DNA of 64,000 bases from NCBI GenBank assembly GCA_027574665.1, contig CM050652.1, positions 34,057,631-34,121,630 on the forward strand. Direction: 5' to 3'. Shown one piece after another: positions 27,901 through 41,795 of the stretch. The stretch's first letter is position 1, and each line of letters starts with the position of its first letter. Source of the DNA: Rhynochetos jubatus (lineage: Eukaryota; Chordata; Aves; Eurypygiformes; Rhynochetidae). The position numbers and the translations under genes are program-made. The notes under the pieces are model-generated. The model was given only the letters and a program-made list of their open reading frames with translations, did not search any database and was not told the origin of the DNA.

Positions 27901-30860
27901 TATTCATTGAAGCAACAAACTATGTAACAAAACACTTTCAGATGACCTGCAATTGTATGATCCTCACGTGGGAAGATAATGTAGTCAACATTAAAGCTGG
28001 CTGTAAGTGCCTGAGGCCTGAATAATCACTTGATTACCAGATATTTATTGTCATAGAAAGTTACAGAAAATCTAAAAAAAAAAAAAAAAAAGACCAAAAA
28101 AACCCCACAAATACCTCTCTCCTATGGCCTGGACTTGCAGACGGACTGACTACACCTCCCAGAATATGATGAGCCAATTAATCTCAGAGGCAGGGGCAAA
28201 GTGTGGTATGTGACTGCATATACAATAATGAACAACCCAGACCAGCAGTTGGGCTTATACTAAATTCACTAACTATAGAGCTGCAATTTTTTTAAGATGG
28301 TTTGGTAACATTTAGAAATGTGATACATTACTGAATGACCCTAAACTAAATGTCTGCAATTATTTTGAAAAGCTAAGAGAAATTAGGTCATGGGAATGCT
28401 GGATAGTTCTATTTCTACTTTATTTATTTGTATGACAGAAGACATTTCAGGTATTTCAGAGTGATTTATTTAAAGACTTTTAATTCAACTGAAAATTTTG
28501 AGACTTGAAATTTTTATTTTGGCTTGGGAATAAAATGGATGTTAAAGCATAAGTGGTTTCATGCAATTCTCATTCTAATTTTATGTGTCATTCTTTAAAA
28601 ATCAACTAGCATGTCACAAAGATAGTACATGCAGGAGTGATTCTCTTGGCTTTTACACAGTCCCTTTGTTTATACCTATGTAAAGAGTGTGCAAGGTTAT
28701 ATAAACCATTGTTGTGTGATTTAGAAGCTTTTCATATTTGCTTACCCAAATGTAAACAGTAACCTGACTGAAAAGCACTTGACCCTATGCTCAGAGAAAC
28801 AGAGCTGAAGTGGCATATGGAATTAAGACAAGAACAAATTTGTATAATAGAATTTCTTTTGGATCATTTCTCCCGATGTTATAAAAAAATTTACCTGGCA
28901 GGGTGTTCAGATATACCTATTTCCTAGATCAGTCAACTTTCTAACCAATTGCTTTCAGTAAGATATATTAAAACTTACTAAAGAAACATAGTTCCCCCTG
29001 TGGGAAGAAAATAATTCTTTCATTAGGAAACCCAAGTAATATTCTCCTCACAGGCACACATGTTAAATCCTTGCAGAAGCGGGTATATTTCACTGGATTA
29101 TTTTAATATGTTCTGGCTGAAGAATATCAACATAACTGCTTTGATGAAAGGTGGCTCCAGGAATGCATGATGTCTAAGCAGCATCAGTAATACAAATTAC
29201 AAGAAGCCTATGTTTTAATGGGCACTAATTTATTTTGAATTTATGATGCATTGCAATGCAGAAGGAAGCTGCTTTACATTACTTGCTGGAGAATAAGGTT
29301 TCTGCCAGAGGTGGGTTGTTTAATGTATTCACAGTAGGTAAGAAAATATGTCTTGTTCAAAAGTCACACAAGTATTACATTCAAATGCAATAAGATGGCA
29401 CTAGGTCACCAGTCACTTCTTGTTCCTTTTTGCAGCAGAGTTCAAATAGTCCCTATTCACGGAACCAAACCTGATCTAGACTCCTCCCACCCTTCCATCG
29501 CTCATTTTCAGAAGACTTTGTTTATAGAGATTTATCCTCAGCTGCTACAAGGGAAAGGACTGAGTAGAGAACATTAAACATGTTGTTTCCTCTCAGTCTA
29601 TGGCAACACAAATGCCATAAAGACCTTTGCCCAACTCCCTCATAATATATTCCTTTTCCACTGCTTAAATCCCAGGCCTCCTCTACTAATTTTTCATGAT
29701 TCTTTCACTCCCTACTTAGTCATATTTTATGAAAAAGTTTTTTCATAGGGGAAGGCATACTTTCTCCCTCATTAAAGGAAGTCACCATATTTTGGTTGAT
29801 TATAGTCCCTGGAAAGTGTGTCCAGTCCACAAAAGAAATGGCATATGACTATACATATGAAAGTTCTAAAAATTTGAAGGACCAATTAGGTAAAGCTCAC
29901 TCTATTGTAGATGGAAATCTAAAAGTGTCAATTTGATGACAAAATCAACTCCAATGACAAAAAGTATGTCAAGTGGATATGGGAATATGCAAAGATAAAC
30001 TGACAGCTGCTCAGATAATGTATAGATTAAAAAGATGTATCTGATTTCTCTTTCAATTCTGTTGAGTGGAGGGTTATTCTCAGGCATGTGTATTTTGCTG
30101 TAAAAGGCTAGGGGGAGAGAAGAGGTTAGAATTAATTCTTAAAATCTTGATTAATCAGTAAATATTTCCCTGAGGATGATTACTTTTAAAATGCAGTTAA
30201 ATGTGACTTGTCTAAAGTTTAAGTAAATTGGAAAATGTTCTGATCTGAACCTGTGGGACACACTCAGAATTCTAGATGGGTTCACTAAGTTGTCTCCAAA
30301 GGTTCTGCTTCCTCTAGGGTGTAATAAAGGCTACTGATTCAGGCACAGCTGAAATAAAGAAATGCATTGAAAGATGGAAAGCAGCACATAAATCTTGTTA
30401 CTATTGTTGATCTAGAGGATAATATTTTGATAACTTTTGGCTCTTCATTATTCTAGTTTTGATTTTTTTCTTTGTGTTCTAGACATTTAGCGGTTTATAA
30501 TGCTTTTAGCCTTTTTGACTTGGAAGACAAAATATTCAGTGTTACCTTTACATATCATTCTATAATTAAACAGATTTTCTCACACATGTTTTTTCACTTG
30601 TGTGAAAATAGGACACAAATGAACCCTCCCAAAGATTCTCACTTTTAATTGACAACTGAATGTAGTTGTGTCTCTGCCCGCCCCCTACTCCAGCTTCTTA
30701 GTCTACCCTTCTGCAAAATATTGGGGAAAGTGAGAATTCTATACCTGGTATGATCCCATTAATATCCTATCATTGTCTGCACTTACACTCTAAATACCTT
30801 AGGTGCCAAAACCTAATGAGAATGCTCAGTTCCCATTTTATTTATCTTTGAAACACTAAT

Positions 30861-30940
30861 ATCTTCCCTTCTCCCTCCTCTTTCCCTCTTCCTGTTCTCT
30901 TCCCCTCCCTCTTCCTTCTTTCCTCTTCCTGTTTCCACAG
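30861..30940 (+). repeat. Polypyrimidine tract ending in a CAG acceptor-like site
   Basis: Roughly 75 nt of almost pure C/T (two G interruptions) finish in TTTCCACAG at 30932-30940, which reads like an ideal 3' splice site. No credible exon or donor follows closely, so I annotate it as a low-complexity tract that could act as a cryptic acceptor. Confidence 0.75.
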
Positions 30941-32214
30941 TATCTTGTGAATTAAATATTATTCACATATATTTACCTTATTTAGTGCTTCAGACATGGT
31001 CTAATTCACGAGCTGTAAAGGAATTTGGGAAATTCCCATTCTTAAGCTTCTAATTGTTACTACTAAAAGTAACCATATGCATTTTATTGGATATTATTAC
31101 AAGTTCAATTATAATGAAAATAATGATAAAAAAAGTTTTAGAAAGATTTTTCTATAAAGTACATTTTAAGCTTAATGATACATGTGTGTTAAATAGCAAA
31201 TGCATTTGGAAATAATCTTACAATGTAATTGACAATGACCTAAATGACTTCTCAGGACACTTCCAAGTTATGAATACATCCAGATTTATACTTCTCATTA
31301 CATATATTATGAACATGTAGATGAGATTTAATGATCCACTCATGATCCATAATTTAGAGTAAGTGGTCCATGGCAACGTCATAGGTAGTGGATTGTGTAT
31401 TTTCAATTTAAAGTTTAATTATACACTGCAAAATTGAGACCAGAAAGGAGTATGATAAAGGAGCAACTAGGAAGAAGCATGTAACTTGCGCTTTCTCTGA
31501 AAGCACATAATATTGCCTGTAACAATATATAAGGAATCATTTCCAAGTTGAGTTACTTATTATTCTAGAAGAAAACAAATAAACTGTACGATGATATGCA
31601 GGGTGAAAATAGGTTATTGTATGAACATTAATATGATGGGCAATTTGTCCAAGACAGAAATCCAAATGACAATATTAATCTTAACTGAAGGTAGCTGAAT
31701 TTTTCACAGTGAATGCATTATGTGAAAAATGTAATGATTTGAGTTACAGAGAATATATCCTACATTCATAAGAACTACTAAATAACCTGTGCTTGGTCTT
31801 CTGAAAGTGTTTCCTGTGACTTTTTGCTCTCTGTGATGTCTACGAGGCTTCCAAATGACAAAGTATTGTTCTGCTTCCAGGAAAAGTAGTGAGAGATTTT
31901 TAAGAAGGTGCATAAATATCATAAATGATAATAGGGAATAATAAATATGAAGAGGTCAGTAATGAGCATTTATGAATATTGTATTCACACGTGCATATAC
32001 AGATTTATGGAAAAGGCAGACATTCCTCAAAGAGGAAGAAAGAAAAAAAGGGAAATCTTGGAAACTAGCTAGTAAAATGGCTTAGGAAAATGTCTATGGA
32101 GAATTTAAAAAAAGTATTTACAATCACTGTTTGCTTTGTAATGATTTTTTCTTTACAACAGCTATCTCTGAGATTAACAACATATCTCTTATTTTCAAGC
32201 TGCCATAACTGTGG

Positions 32215-32237
32215 CAGTACACCACAGTGGTGTACTG
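32215..32237. repeat. Perfect 11-bp inverted repeat, 1-nt centre
   Basis: Arms CAGTACACCAC and GTGGTGTACTG are exact reverse complements around a single A. It lies within intron A with no associated element recognised. Confidence 0.6.
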
Positions 32238-35200
32238 TAACCTCTGTCTTTCTTTTCAATTTATGATCTTTGACAATACAGAAAATAGCCCTCCCTTTCG
32301 TAACAGCAGAATATACAGAACTTGTTAGCCAATCTGGTTCACACAGTTAGCAAGCTAAAATGGCAATTTTTATAGCTAAAAATTGTAATACACTTTCGCA
32401 AGACACAAAGTACTGAACACAAAGTCTTCTTCAGTTACAAATTTTTATGTTCTTTGAACTCAAAGGTATGAGTTTAGGTTTCCAGATGAAAAATACTAAC
32501 AAATGGGATGAGTACTTTCTATTATCCCAGGAAAGAACAACTCATTTATATCATTAGGAATCCAACAATCAGATGAGCAAAAGTGGTGAGGGCTTTTTTT
32601 TGGTTGGGATTTTCTTTTGTTTGTTTTGGTTTCATTTGTGTGTGTGTGTTTGTGTGAATATGTAGTCTCTATTCTGGGTATAGCAGTTTGTTAGTAAGAT
32701 TATTTTTGAAATAGAAAAACTAGTAGAAATAATAGATAGCTATGAATGAACTTCTAATTTTGGATTAGTATTAATTTTCTTTTGCTCCTTGAAAGCAGAC
32801 ATATTAGGTGGGATTTATTTTAACCTTTTCAGAAATGTGATATTCTTTTCAGTACAAGTGCTCAAACACAGATATTACCAAATTAAACTGTCTTCCACTT
32901 GCAACCATCCACAGAGAAAGGAGCAGCCACCGAGATGAATGGGTAATACTTCAAGGATGAGACCTCTGAAAGGAAACCACTAAATATTTTCATTGGAGCA
33001 TTTCTATACTTACAGTTATGCTTCCTGAAAATCCTGGCGAAACCCTGGAAAGGATATAAATTTACTGAAATTTATTGTTAATACTTTCACATTAAGTGCT
33101 GCTATAGAGAATTAAATTTACTAATATTTATATATTAGTATTATTATCTTCACTGTATTTCTGGAGAGAAAAAATGAGTAACCTCTTGTTTCATTTGTCA
33201 CTGGAAGAAGTAACCTTTAATGGCACAGGTTCGTTGTGTATGTCAACTGTAATATTATTTAAGTGAAATCCCTAACACATTTTTGGGTTTGAAAATCTGT
33301 TTTAAATTTAGATTCATGCAAGATTATGAAATCCTGAGGAGTTAATTGCAGTTAAACACGAACGCTTTAAAAATTCATTGTCTTTTCTTCTTCAGGAATT
33401 TTTCACTAGTTCTTCCAAGTACATTATATTTGCCACTGAATTTTCTAATGTTCATGTTAACACACTACATGACATTTACTGCTTAAGTTACAAGCTGGTT
33501 TTCTAAGAAGAAAAGAACATTTTTCTGAGAAGGCTTGTTTGCAATGCACATGTCATGTTCTGATGCTATTTTCAGCAATCCCCATTACAGAGGCATGCAG
33601 GCCACTCTGTGAAAAATAAGTGCCTGGTGTTACAATGTCTTTATTTATATGCATCTCTCTTACAGGTGCTTTGGTTCTGTGTCATCATTAGCTTGTTCCC
33701 TTCCTTCTTCTTTCTTGTTTCTTGCCTTTTTCTGAGTTGAAAGACTCGTTTTTGCAAATATCTATGTATGGGCTTCACTTTGCTCAGTGATACTGAAAGT
33801 AACAGAAATAAAAATATAAGAAAGGTTTAAAAAATGCTGAAATATTTTGCTGTAGCAGACTTAATTTCACAATAAATGTATCAATGTGAAATTTGGGCAA
33901 TTAATTTTGGGATAGAACTTTTTCTTTGTAGTCGGTGACCATAAATGTTTCTGAATACTGCGGAGTGTTGAGTAGCTCATAGATTTACAGTCATTTCCTA
34001 TTAAATATTATGAAGTTTCATACTGCTAATTTCAAGAGAAATGTCATAAATCATCTTAAGGTCTTCTGCTTTGTGATCAAGTGTTTTAGCCTTTCATGAA
34101 AAAAATTCTGTAGTAGAGCATGCAAAAGATAATTAATATGAAGCATGGATATGTATCCATGTAAATAATAATCAGCATAGCTACTTGTTGATTAAAAACT
34201 AGGCAATTTTCCAACTTTTTTAAAATCATAGATATAGAGTAATTTGCTAAATTGAAGATGTTTTCTAAATTACGTGGTCCATAACTCCAAACATATCTGC
34301 ACCCTCTCAAACAAGGAAAAAACCTGGAAAATAAGCAATGTCCTTGGTTCATGTATCACTGGGAAAGAAAAAAAAAAAAGATCAAGAATCTGTAATTTCT
34401 ACATAAAACAATACATTTAGAGCAAGCACTAGCACCACTGATCACTTATTTTGTTTCTTCTGAACACGTAAGGAAAAAGATAGCTTATTTTTGCAGCCAG
34501 ACATACCTGTTCCTGACTTGAACACATCAGTTCAAAACTATCAGATGTAACCTTCTGAGAGGAGGGACCATGAAGAAGCAGCCAGTGTGTTGAGGCACTC
34601 TACCATCAGCCAGGCTCATATGTGTCACCACATGATTACTGTATTTCTTGTAAAAGTCCTAAAGAATATCTGAAGGTCAAATTAATCCTTATTAGTAATC
34701 AAAAGATAGAAACGTAAAAGAATTCAAGGACCCTTCAGGACGCAAGTGAGAATGTGTGCAATTAGGGTAATGACACTGAGGAAATGTAGTTAAAGGAAGG
34801 GAAGTGGTGAGCAAACTATGATGGATGGTTGAACGACTGACTGCTTACTCCCCGGTATGCTGTGCGCTCAGCTGCTGAGGGATCTTAACCCATAGTTCAG
34901 TGACCCTAACTCAATGTTAGCCATTTCTTTTTGGTGATACTTATTGCAAGAACATGTTTTTCTCTTTGCTTTCTGTCAATGTACTACATTATCTAGGCTT
35001 ATGGATTCAGTGCAGCCAGTTTGTAAACGTTATATGAAATGGAAAAAAACATTGCCAGATTCACAGAGGAACTATAGAGAAAGCTTTCCAATGATTGTTG
35101 AACTACGTTACCTTTATTGTTGTTACACAAACACATAGGATATATCTGAAACACTGGTTACCATTCCCAGAAATGTGATAAAGAATCTAACACAAAAATA

Positions 35201-35620
35201 GTTGCATGACATTTTAATATTTTCAAATTCATCCATACGTTGTTGGAATTTTTCTGCCTGCCTTCTCTAAATGCCTATCCAAGAGTACTAAAAGTATTTA
35301 GCCAAGGGATTTTAGAGTAGAGATAAAACTGTCACAGAATGCTCAGTGTTTTGACTTAGTCCTGCTTGAGAAGACCAACATATTTTTAAGCATTTTTCAA
35401 CTTAATTAGCGGGTTTTAAACATGATCAGAATCAATTTGGAGTTGTGTTTCCTCTGGATGCCAGAGATGACTTTCCAATAGCAGTACTAAGTACTTGCTT
35501 AAAGCATTTCTGGTTGAAAGAGTTGTTTTAAAGTGAAACATAAGGCTCTACTATAGCAAAATATTTGGGATTCTTTGCCAAACAAAACAAATCAGGACCT
35601 GAAAGTGGATTGTATATTTT

Positions 35621-35712
35621 TGGGGAAAAAAATAAAAAGAGATAAAAATAAAAAGAAGAAAAAAGAAAATAGAGAAAAAAGAGAAAGAAAAATATATTAA
35701 AAAAAAAAAAAG
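35621..35712. repeat. A-rich polypurine tract
   Basis: About 90 nt dominated by A with G interspersed (AAAAAG, AGAGAT, GAAGAAAAAAG) ending in A13. The few T interruptions are isolated. The opposite strand gives a Phe-rich open frame that is a composition artefact. Confidence 0.85.
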
Positions 35713-38700
35713 TCTGAGTGTTTTTAGCAAGTAGTTTATCCTAGTGATAATTCTTGTAGCTCCTAAGGCTTTTCCAGCCATATAGGGAACAGAAATAAAA
35801 ATTAAACTTGGTCTGGAAAGATAGCTGCATTGAAGCTGCAGAGCAGATGGCTGAAAATGTAGTTGTGCTTAAATCACTTGACTTGACAGGATGCAATCTA
35901 CACTATTGCATTAGTGAACTTGAAATATTATATTGTATTTATTTTCAACTTCTTTCAGCAATTCACTTTATTTAAATAAATGTCATATTGTTCATACTGA
36001 GTCATTTCAGGTTGCCTTGGATCAATGGCACTATGAACATGGTATGACATTGTCAATATATATTAAAAAAATTACCTTTATATCAAGAAGGTTCATTTCA
36101 AGTTCCATCTAAAAATAATGCAAGTAGAAAAATAAAAAGAATAAATACACTAGCTATATGTGAAGAAAGTTACAGATGTAGGTGATCTTGAATTACGTCA
36201 CTGTATTACAGCAGTGAGAAATCAAACCAGGGAAAATAAAATAAAGAGTAAAACCTATAATATATATCTTCTAAAGAAACTTTCATTCCTATAGTGAATA
36301 TAAATATGGAATAGACCCAAAGTGACCTCATTATGGACACAAAAGACAATTATGGCAGCTTGATACTGTTACACAACATTCCCTACTGTTGTAACCATAA
36401 TGACCGGTTGTTATGCATTTAAGTTTTCATCCCTCACAGAAAGCAGTGTCTATTTACAGGAGAATTGTCTACTTCTTTTTTTTTTTATTTTGGTAATAAA
36501 AAAATTGATGGAAAATAGAAAATGCAGCAAGAATTCTAGTATCCTAGATTCTCTTCCTCTTATAAATTAATCGAGTGTACCTAATACATTTGGATTTATA
36601 AACATTTTTCTACCTGAGAGCTGAGCAAGATAAAGATTTTATGACAAATAAATCTTCCTTTATTCTATTTCATGGCCTTAAAACTGATCTGCCTGTACTA
36701 TTACCTCAAGGTATTATGAAATGGAAATATTGTTATCTGGTTTGCATCCTTTAAGCTTTTAGAGATACTAGATATAAAGTTGTTGCATTGTCTCCAGAGT
36801 CAGATCATTTTTTGAAGTGTATATTTTCATAGGGCTGAAAAAAGTGAATAAATGGATAGATGTGTGTATATGAGTGTGCATGTATCTCCAAGAATGTAAC
36901 TATATGAGAAAGAATATTAAATTTATAGTGCATAGTTTCAGCCCTCTATTCATTTCCACAAAAATAGCAAACAGTACATTTCTTTAAAAAGAAACTTTAA
37001 TGTTTGAGTTATGCTTAAACCACATTAGCAACATAAGCATCTTTTAAGGGAAAAAAGTGATTATTTCTTCAAACATCTGCTTTTTAAATCTACTTATATT
37101 CATTTATGTAGTCCTTTTTATTGCTTTGCATTTACAACAATATGGCTTAGCAGAAGCAGGAAGGTATAAATGGTGATTGAAAAGTTAAACTTGGAAGTCA
37201 GAGGAATATATGGATTATTGCTATACTTCTGTTATGATAAGAAATAATCTCATTTGTAAGCAATATATTTCTTCTGAGAGGTCTTGGTCTTCACTGAAGA
37301 CCAGCAGAAGCAGCTTTGTCCTCACATTTTACACAATACAGTTGTGCAAGTGAGACATCAAAACAGAACATATGTGTCACATTAGTACAGACCTTCTATA
37401 AAATATCATAAACATCTCCAAATGCATAAGCCAGTCTATGCTCACATAGCTGAAATTACTTTTGCCATCTTTCCCTTGACATATAACAAAGAATGTGAAA
37501 AGCTGCTGTTTTTTCTTGTCTTCTTCTAAAGCATTTGTGTCCTGCTGCACAGCCCTTCCTGAAACTTCTTCAGTGGTACTGGTTACAGTTGCTGTGTTAT
37601 TCCTTCTCAGGAATAACAGAAAGAAAACCCAAAATTAAATGGAACTGTGGTGGTAAATATGAATCATTAACTTAAGGAAAACATCTCAGAGACAATGTTA
37701 TGTTTAAAGGAATTTTAAATTCATAATACATTCCAGATTTAGGTCATGTGAAAGTACAGAGCTCAGATCCATCAGGCAGCTTTGTCTTTCCTCTGATGTC
37801 TTCATCCATACCTAATCCATATTTGACCTTTAGCTCACAGGTCTTGTAGGTGAGGCTAACATTGCATGCTTTGATCTGAAAAGCTGTAACTTACAGTCCT
37901 GACCTAACTGCCACAGTTCAGATCCACAGAAGTCCAGTTTTCTTGTTCCTAATAAAGAACTGTTTGCAAAATGGTCTTCCTCAAAGGTCTGTACTACAAA
38001 AGTTACCATTCCTGATCACCTCCCAAAAAAACCAACCAACCAAACACTAAACCCAAACTTCTTCCCCAAAATCCTAAACAAACAAGATTCTAACTCATTT
38101 TCCCATTCGACAGGAGAAGGAAGGAAGGAATGATGGGAGAGCATTAAAGAATATGATTATTATTTCTGGGATGAATATTACAGCAGAGTTCATCTTTATC
38201 CTTGATAATGGGTGGAAAACTGTCAGTTCTGTGCAATGCTGTCTTTTAGCTTCACAGTTTTATTTAAAATGCTAAAAATGTAGCAGTATTGCACAACTAT
38301 CTTTTTTTAATGTCATTCCGCTCTTTCAGCACTTGATAGTCTATGTGTGGATTTGCCTCATCTTTTTCATTTGATCTCACACCTATCCTTCTGGCTTTTC
38401 ACGCTGTCTTTGTTTAATGAGAAAGGAAACATATTGATAACAGGTCTATCCACTTCATAACTGAAGTATTTATCTAAGTGTACAATTCAAGATGCTGCCT
38501 GTAGTGTATAAATCTGTAAATAGTATGATCAAATATTAACCTGCTGTGATGCCTCTTTCCTACATTTGTTTATAAGGATCAGGAAAGGAACATTTTAAGT
38601 AAGACTACAGCAAGACAACATTTATTACAGCAGTAATTTGGAGGGAGGTCAGAATGTTAACAATCACTACACAGATTTTTAATTTACAGTTTCATAAATA

Positions 38701-39469
38701 ACTTCATCTCATTACAGAAAAAAAGAACTTAAAAATAATTTTACAAATCAGTATTTTGGTATCTTTGAAGTGAAATATTGGGTTTGCGTTTATCAATGAT
38801 AACAATTATAACTTTATTTTTTTCAGAAAATTGCCTTCAATTTAATTTACTTTTAAAATTATAAATATTTATTGACATAGGGATGAAATTTTTAGCTTTG
38901 ATTGAAAAACCAGAGTTCAAGTTAGAAGAGGCTTTTTTGACCCATAGGAAATATTTGTGTTGTTCATGTATTTCCAAACGGTTTTCTTTCTAATTCACAC
39001 GAGCCAAACTACTGATTGTCCAAACATAGCTCTATAAATAAAAGAGTTGTGATTGAAGTTATGTTTCAGCATAGTTATGAGAGCACAAGTTTATTAAGAC
39101 AGGAGAAAGAAGCATGGTATATTTGGGAAGTGTTTGGAGCATAATTTGTCCGTCCTTCATGTTTCACTGCTTTCTCCATATGGCCTTAAAGGAGAAACCC
39201 CACCTTGTCACTGTTCTGCTCAGTGGTTCCCCAAATGAAAATAAAGAAGTGTTAAGTATCTCATAATATAAGCTGTCAGTGAAATTTTTTAGTGCTTCAT
39301 ATGTGATTTAAAATCTTTAAATAAATCTCTGGCCTATTTTATATTTGGTGAGCCATTCCGTGCTGTGGATTTTCAAGTCTGTTGGTTTCAATATACAGCT
39401 ATGCTTAAACTGTAGTTGAGTCAGCAGCAGAGCCTGGTCTCCTATGTTTACGTGTCTGTAAGATCATGG

Positions 39470-39662
39470 AATCACAGAATGGTTTGGGTTGGAAGGGACC
39501 TTAAAGATCACCTACTTCCAACCCACCTGCCAGGGACAGGGACACCTTCCACTACACCAGGTTTCTCAAAGCCTCATCCAGCCTGGCTTGAAAACTTCCA
39601 GGAATGGAGTATCTACAACTGCTCTGGGCAGCCTGTTCCAGTGCCTCACCGCTGTTTCCGTG
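39470..39662 (-). mobile_element. CR1 LINE 3'-end fragment, minus orientation
   Basis: Starts with the reverse complement of the CR1 terminus (ATGGAATCACAGAATGG, then GGTTGGAAGGGACCTTAAAG) and continues through CCTGCCAGGGACAGGGACACC and GCCTGTTCCAGTGCCTCACC. Similarity fades after about 39662, so it is strongly 5'-truncated. It lies in intron A about 2 kb upstream of coding exon 2, opposite in orientation to the gene. Confidence 0.9.
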
Positions 39663-40052
39663 AACTCAGCACAGATGGGGCATCCACAGATGAATCCTAA
39701 TGCCTTCAGCCTGAGCATCCTTTACCTTCCCAGCAGAATAACCACCTGCTTTATCCTCTGTGCCCCCACCTACCTTTAATGGTACAGCTGCCTGGGCAAG
39801 AAGATAGATTGCTTTTACTGGTGGAAAGCTGAGTGTATTGGCCAGTGTCTGTGCTGCCTGGACAAAGACCTGCTTTTTGAAACAGGTGCTGCCCCAGACT
39901 CCTTATGACCCAAGCTATTTAATGAATTCACAAACCATAAGATCTAAACATCACTCAAATGTTTGCTTTTCAGTCAATATAATTTCAGACTGACCTCTGG
40001 ATTCACAAGCTATTAGAAAAGATTTGCAGGCACAGGGTAACACTGTTGTAGG

Positions 40053-40078
40053 AGCTTACTTCCATAAGGAAGTAAGCT
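40053..40078. repeat. Perfect 11-bp inverted repeat with 4-nt loop
   Basis: Arms AGCTTACTTCC and GGAAGTAAGCT flank the loop ATAA, forming a potential hairpin in intron A RNA. No known family is recognised. Confidence 0.6.
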
Positions 40079-40855
40079 AAAAATTGATCATTTGGCATAT
40101 GCTTAAGACTTTTGTTGTTGATATGCAAGTAGCAATTAACATTTACAGTACATCCATAATAATGTTTTAATATATTTGAGGTAATTCATCTGAAATATTA
40201 TTGTCCCTGTGAAATTACACTTTTAAATCTGGTTGGATTTGGCTTTTTCACGCCATAGAGTTCTGGCATTTATTCCTGTAGGTATTTATGAAGAGCGAGA
40301 CTTAAAACTGTTACCAGTGCAGTGAATGATTTACACTGAAATCAGAGGCAGAGCTTGGCATTCCAATTTATGCCAGGTGCCTGCTTTATCTTGAGTTTGA
40401 AAGATATTGCTTTTTTATTTTTCTTTTTAATTGCATAAGTTTAGCTATTGCAAAAGCAAGACTATTCCTAATGGCTTGAGCCAAATATAGTGCAGTCAGA
40501 TGGTATGCAGGTTTACCTAAAGAGCTTTGACAACCTCTTAATCTTGATATGTAGCACACCATCTATTCTAGTCATGGTCGTTTAAAAAACATATAATGCA
40601 TGTCATGCTAAATTGCACACTAGCTGTTTGTTTAGTATGGACATAATTATACCATAAACTGAATTGCAGTTGAAGCTGAAAAACAGACCTGTAACAGTAT
40701 TTTCAAAGTTTATAGGTCTTTATGCTAAACCACATGTTAGATTTTCCCAGACAACCTACAGTCATCTTACTGCCCATTAACACTCCTTTCTGGATGAGGT
40801 AAGGGAAAACAAGAGTCAAGGCCAGAGAGTTACATTCTGATCTGACAATATTTTT

Positions 40856-41212
40856 AAATCATAGAATCATAGAATGGTTTGGGTTGGAAGGGACCTTAAA
40901 GATCATCTAGTTCCAACCCCCCTGCCATGGGCAGAGGCGCCTTTCACTAGACCAGGTTGCTCAAAGCCTCATCCAGCCTGGCCTTGAAGACAGCCAGGGA
41001 TGGGGCATCCACAACTACTCTGCGCAACCTATTCCAGTACCTCACCACTCTCTCAGTGAGTAATTTTTTCCTGATACTTAATCTAAACCTCCCCACTTTC
41101 AATTTAAACCTGTTACCCCTTGTCCTGTCACTACAGGCCCTTGTAAAAAGCCCTCCCCAGCTTTCTTGTAGGCCCCTTCAGGTACTGAAAGGCTACTATA
41201 AGGATCCAGGAC
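40856..41212 (-). mobile_element. CR1 LINE 3'-end fragment, minus orientation
   Basis: Well-preserved copy of about 355 bp. It has the terminal AATCATAGAATCATAGAATG, then GGGTTGGAAGGGACCTTAAA, CCTGCCATGGGCAG, a CCTTGTCCTGTCACTACAGG stretch and a final segment around AGGCCCCTTCAGGTACTG. It lies in intron A and ends about 415 bp before the acceptor of coding exon 2 (41627). Its antisense open frame is part of CR1, not a host gene. Confidence 0.95.
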
Positions 41213-41626
41213 ATGCAACAATATTGAGATCAGTTATTAGTTTTCTTGCCTAGAGAATCCTCCTGCTCTGGAGTTTTACTATCTATCTGTCTCATACTTT
41301 AAATTCTTCAGTACTTGCACTTTCAAAACTTCCATTGACTGATGTCAGTATTGATTGCTTGTGAACTGTAACAGTCCTTCTTACTCGTCTGATGTCTTTA
41401 ATATTTGATACATCTCCATGACTAATCAATATTTATATTGTCATGGAGGCAATATACCCACATCCAGGCTCATGTGTCTGCCAACTCACAGTGTGTTTTA
41501 AGACAAATTGGTATAGGAACAGCTAAACATTTTTCAGGATGGAAGAGTAAGGCATACCAACATATCACAGGCACAAAGACATGTGTGATGGAGTAACTTG
41601 TTAATGTATTTTCTTTCTACCAACAG
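41213..41626 (+). other. SLC16A7: SLC16A7 intron A, 3' end
   Basis: Unique intronic sequence between the CR1 copy and the next exon. It ends in TTTTCTTTCTACCAACAG, a conventional acceptor. Confidence 0.85.
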
Positions 41627-41770
41627 GTCCCATAAGCAGCATTTTGGTGAATAAGTATGGTAGCCGGCCTGTGATGATAGCAGGGGGTATTCTGTGTTCA
41701 TTTGGTATGATTGCTTCCTCTTTCTGCAATAGTGTCCTGGAACTTTATCTATGTATTGGTGTCGTTGGAG
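41627..41770 (+). CDS. SLC16A7: SLC16A7 coding exon 2: MCT2 residues 72-120, TM2 end to TM4
   Basis: A 144-nt exon bounded by CAACAG|GTCCC and GGAG|GTAAGA, read in phase 1 from Gly72 to Gly120. It encodes the conserved NKYGSRPV segment between TM2 and TM3 (residues 80-87), TM3 (about 87-104, with [17 protein letters not shown]) and the start of TM4. Its length equals 48 codons and both ends are phase 1, so skipping it would keep the frame but remove TM3. A pentanucleotide repeat begins 25 nt after its donor. Confidence 0.96.
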
Positions 41771-41795
41771 GTAAGAGTCCTACTTAAAAGGGTCT

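Larger units (their letters stand above)
20494..39469 (+). other. SLC16A7: SLC16A7 intron A, central part
   Basis: About 19 kb of AT-rich intronic sequence with no recognisable exon, CR1 copy or RNA gene. It contains a (TG)8 tract at 21891-21906, an A18 run at 28074-28091, a polypyrimidine tract at 30861-30936, an A-rich purine tract at 35621-35712 and two perfect inverted repeats (32215-32237, 37285-37303). One unusually long open frame at 24554-25030 is discussed in the findings. Confidence 0.7.
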
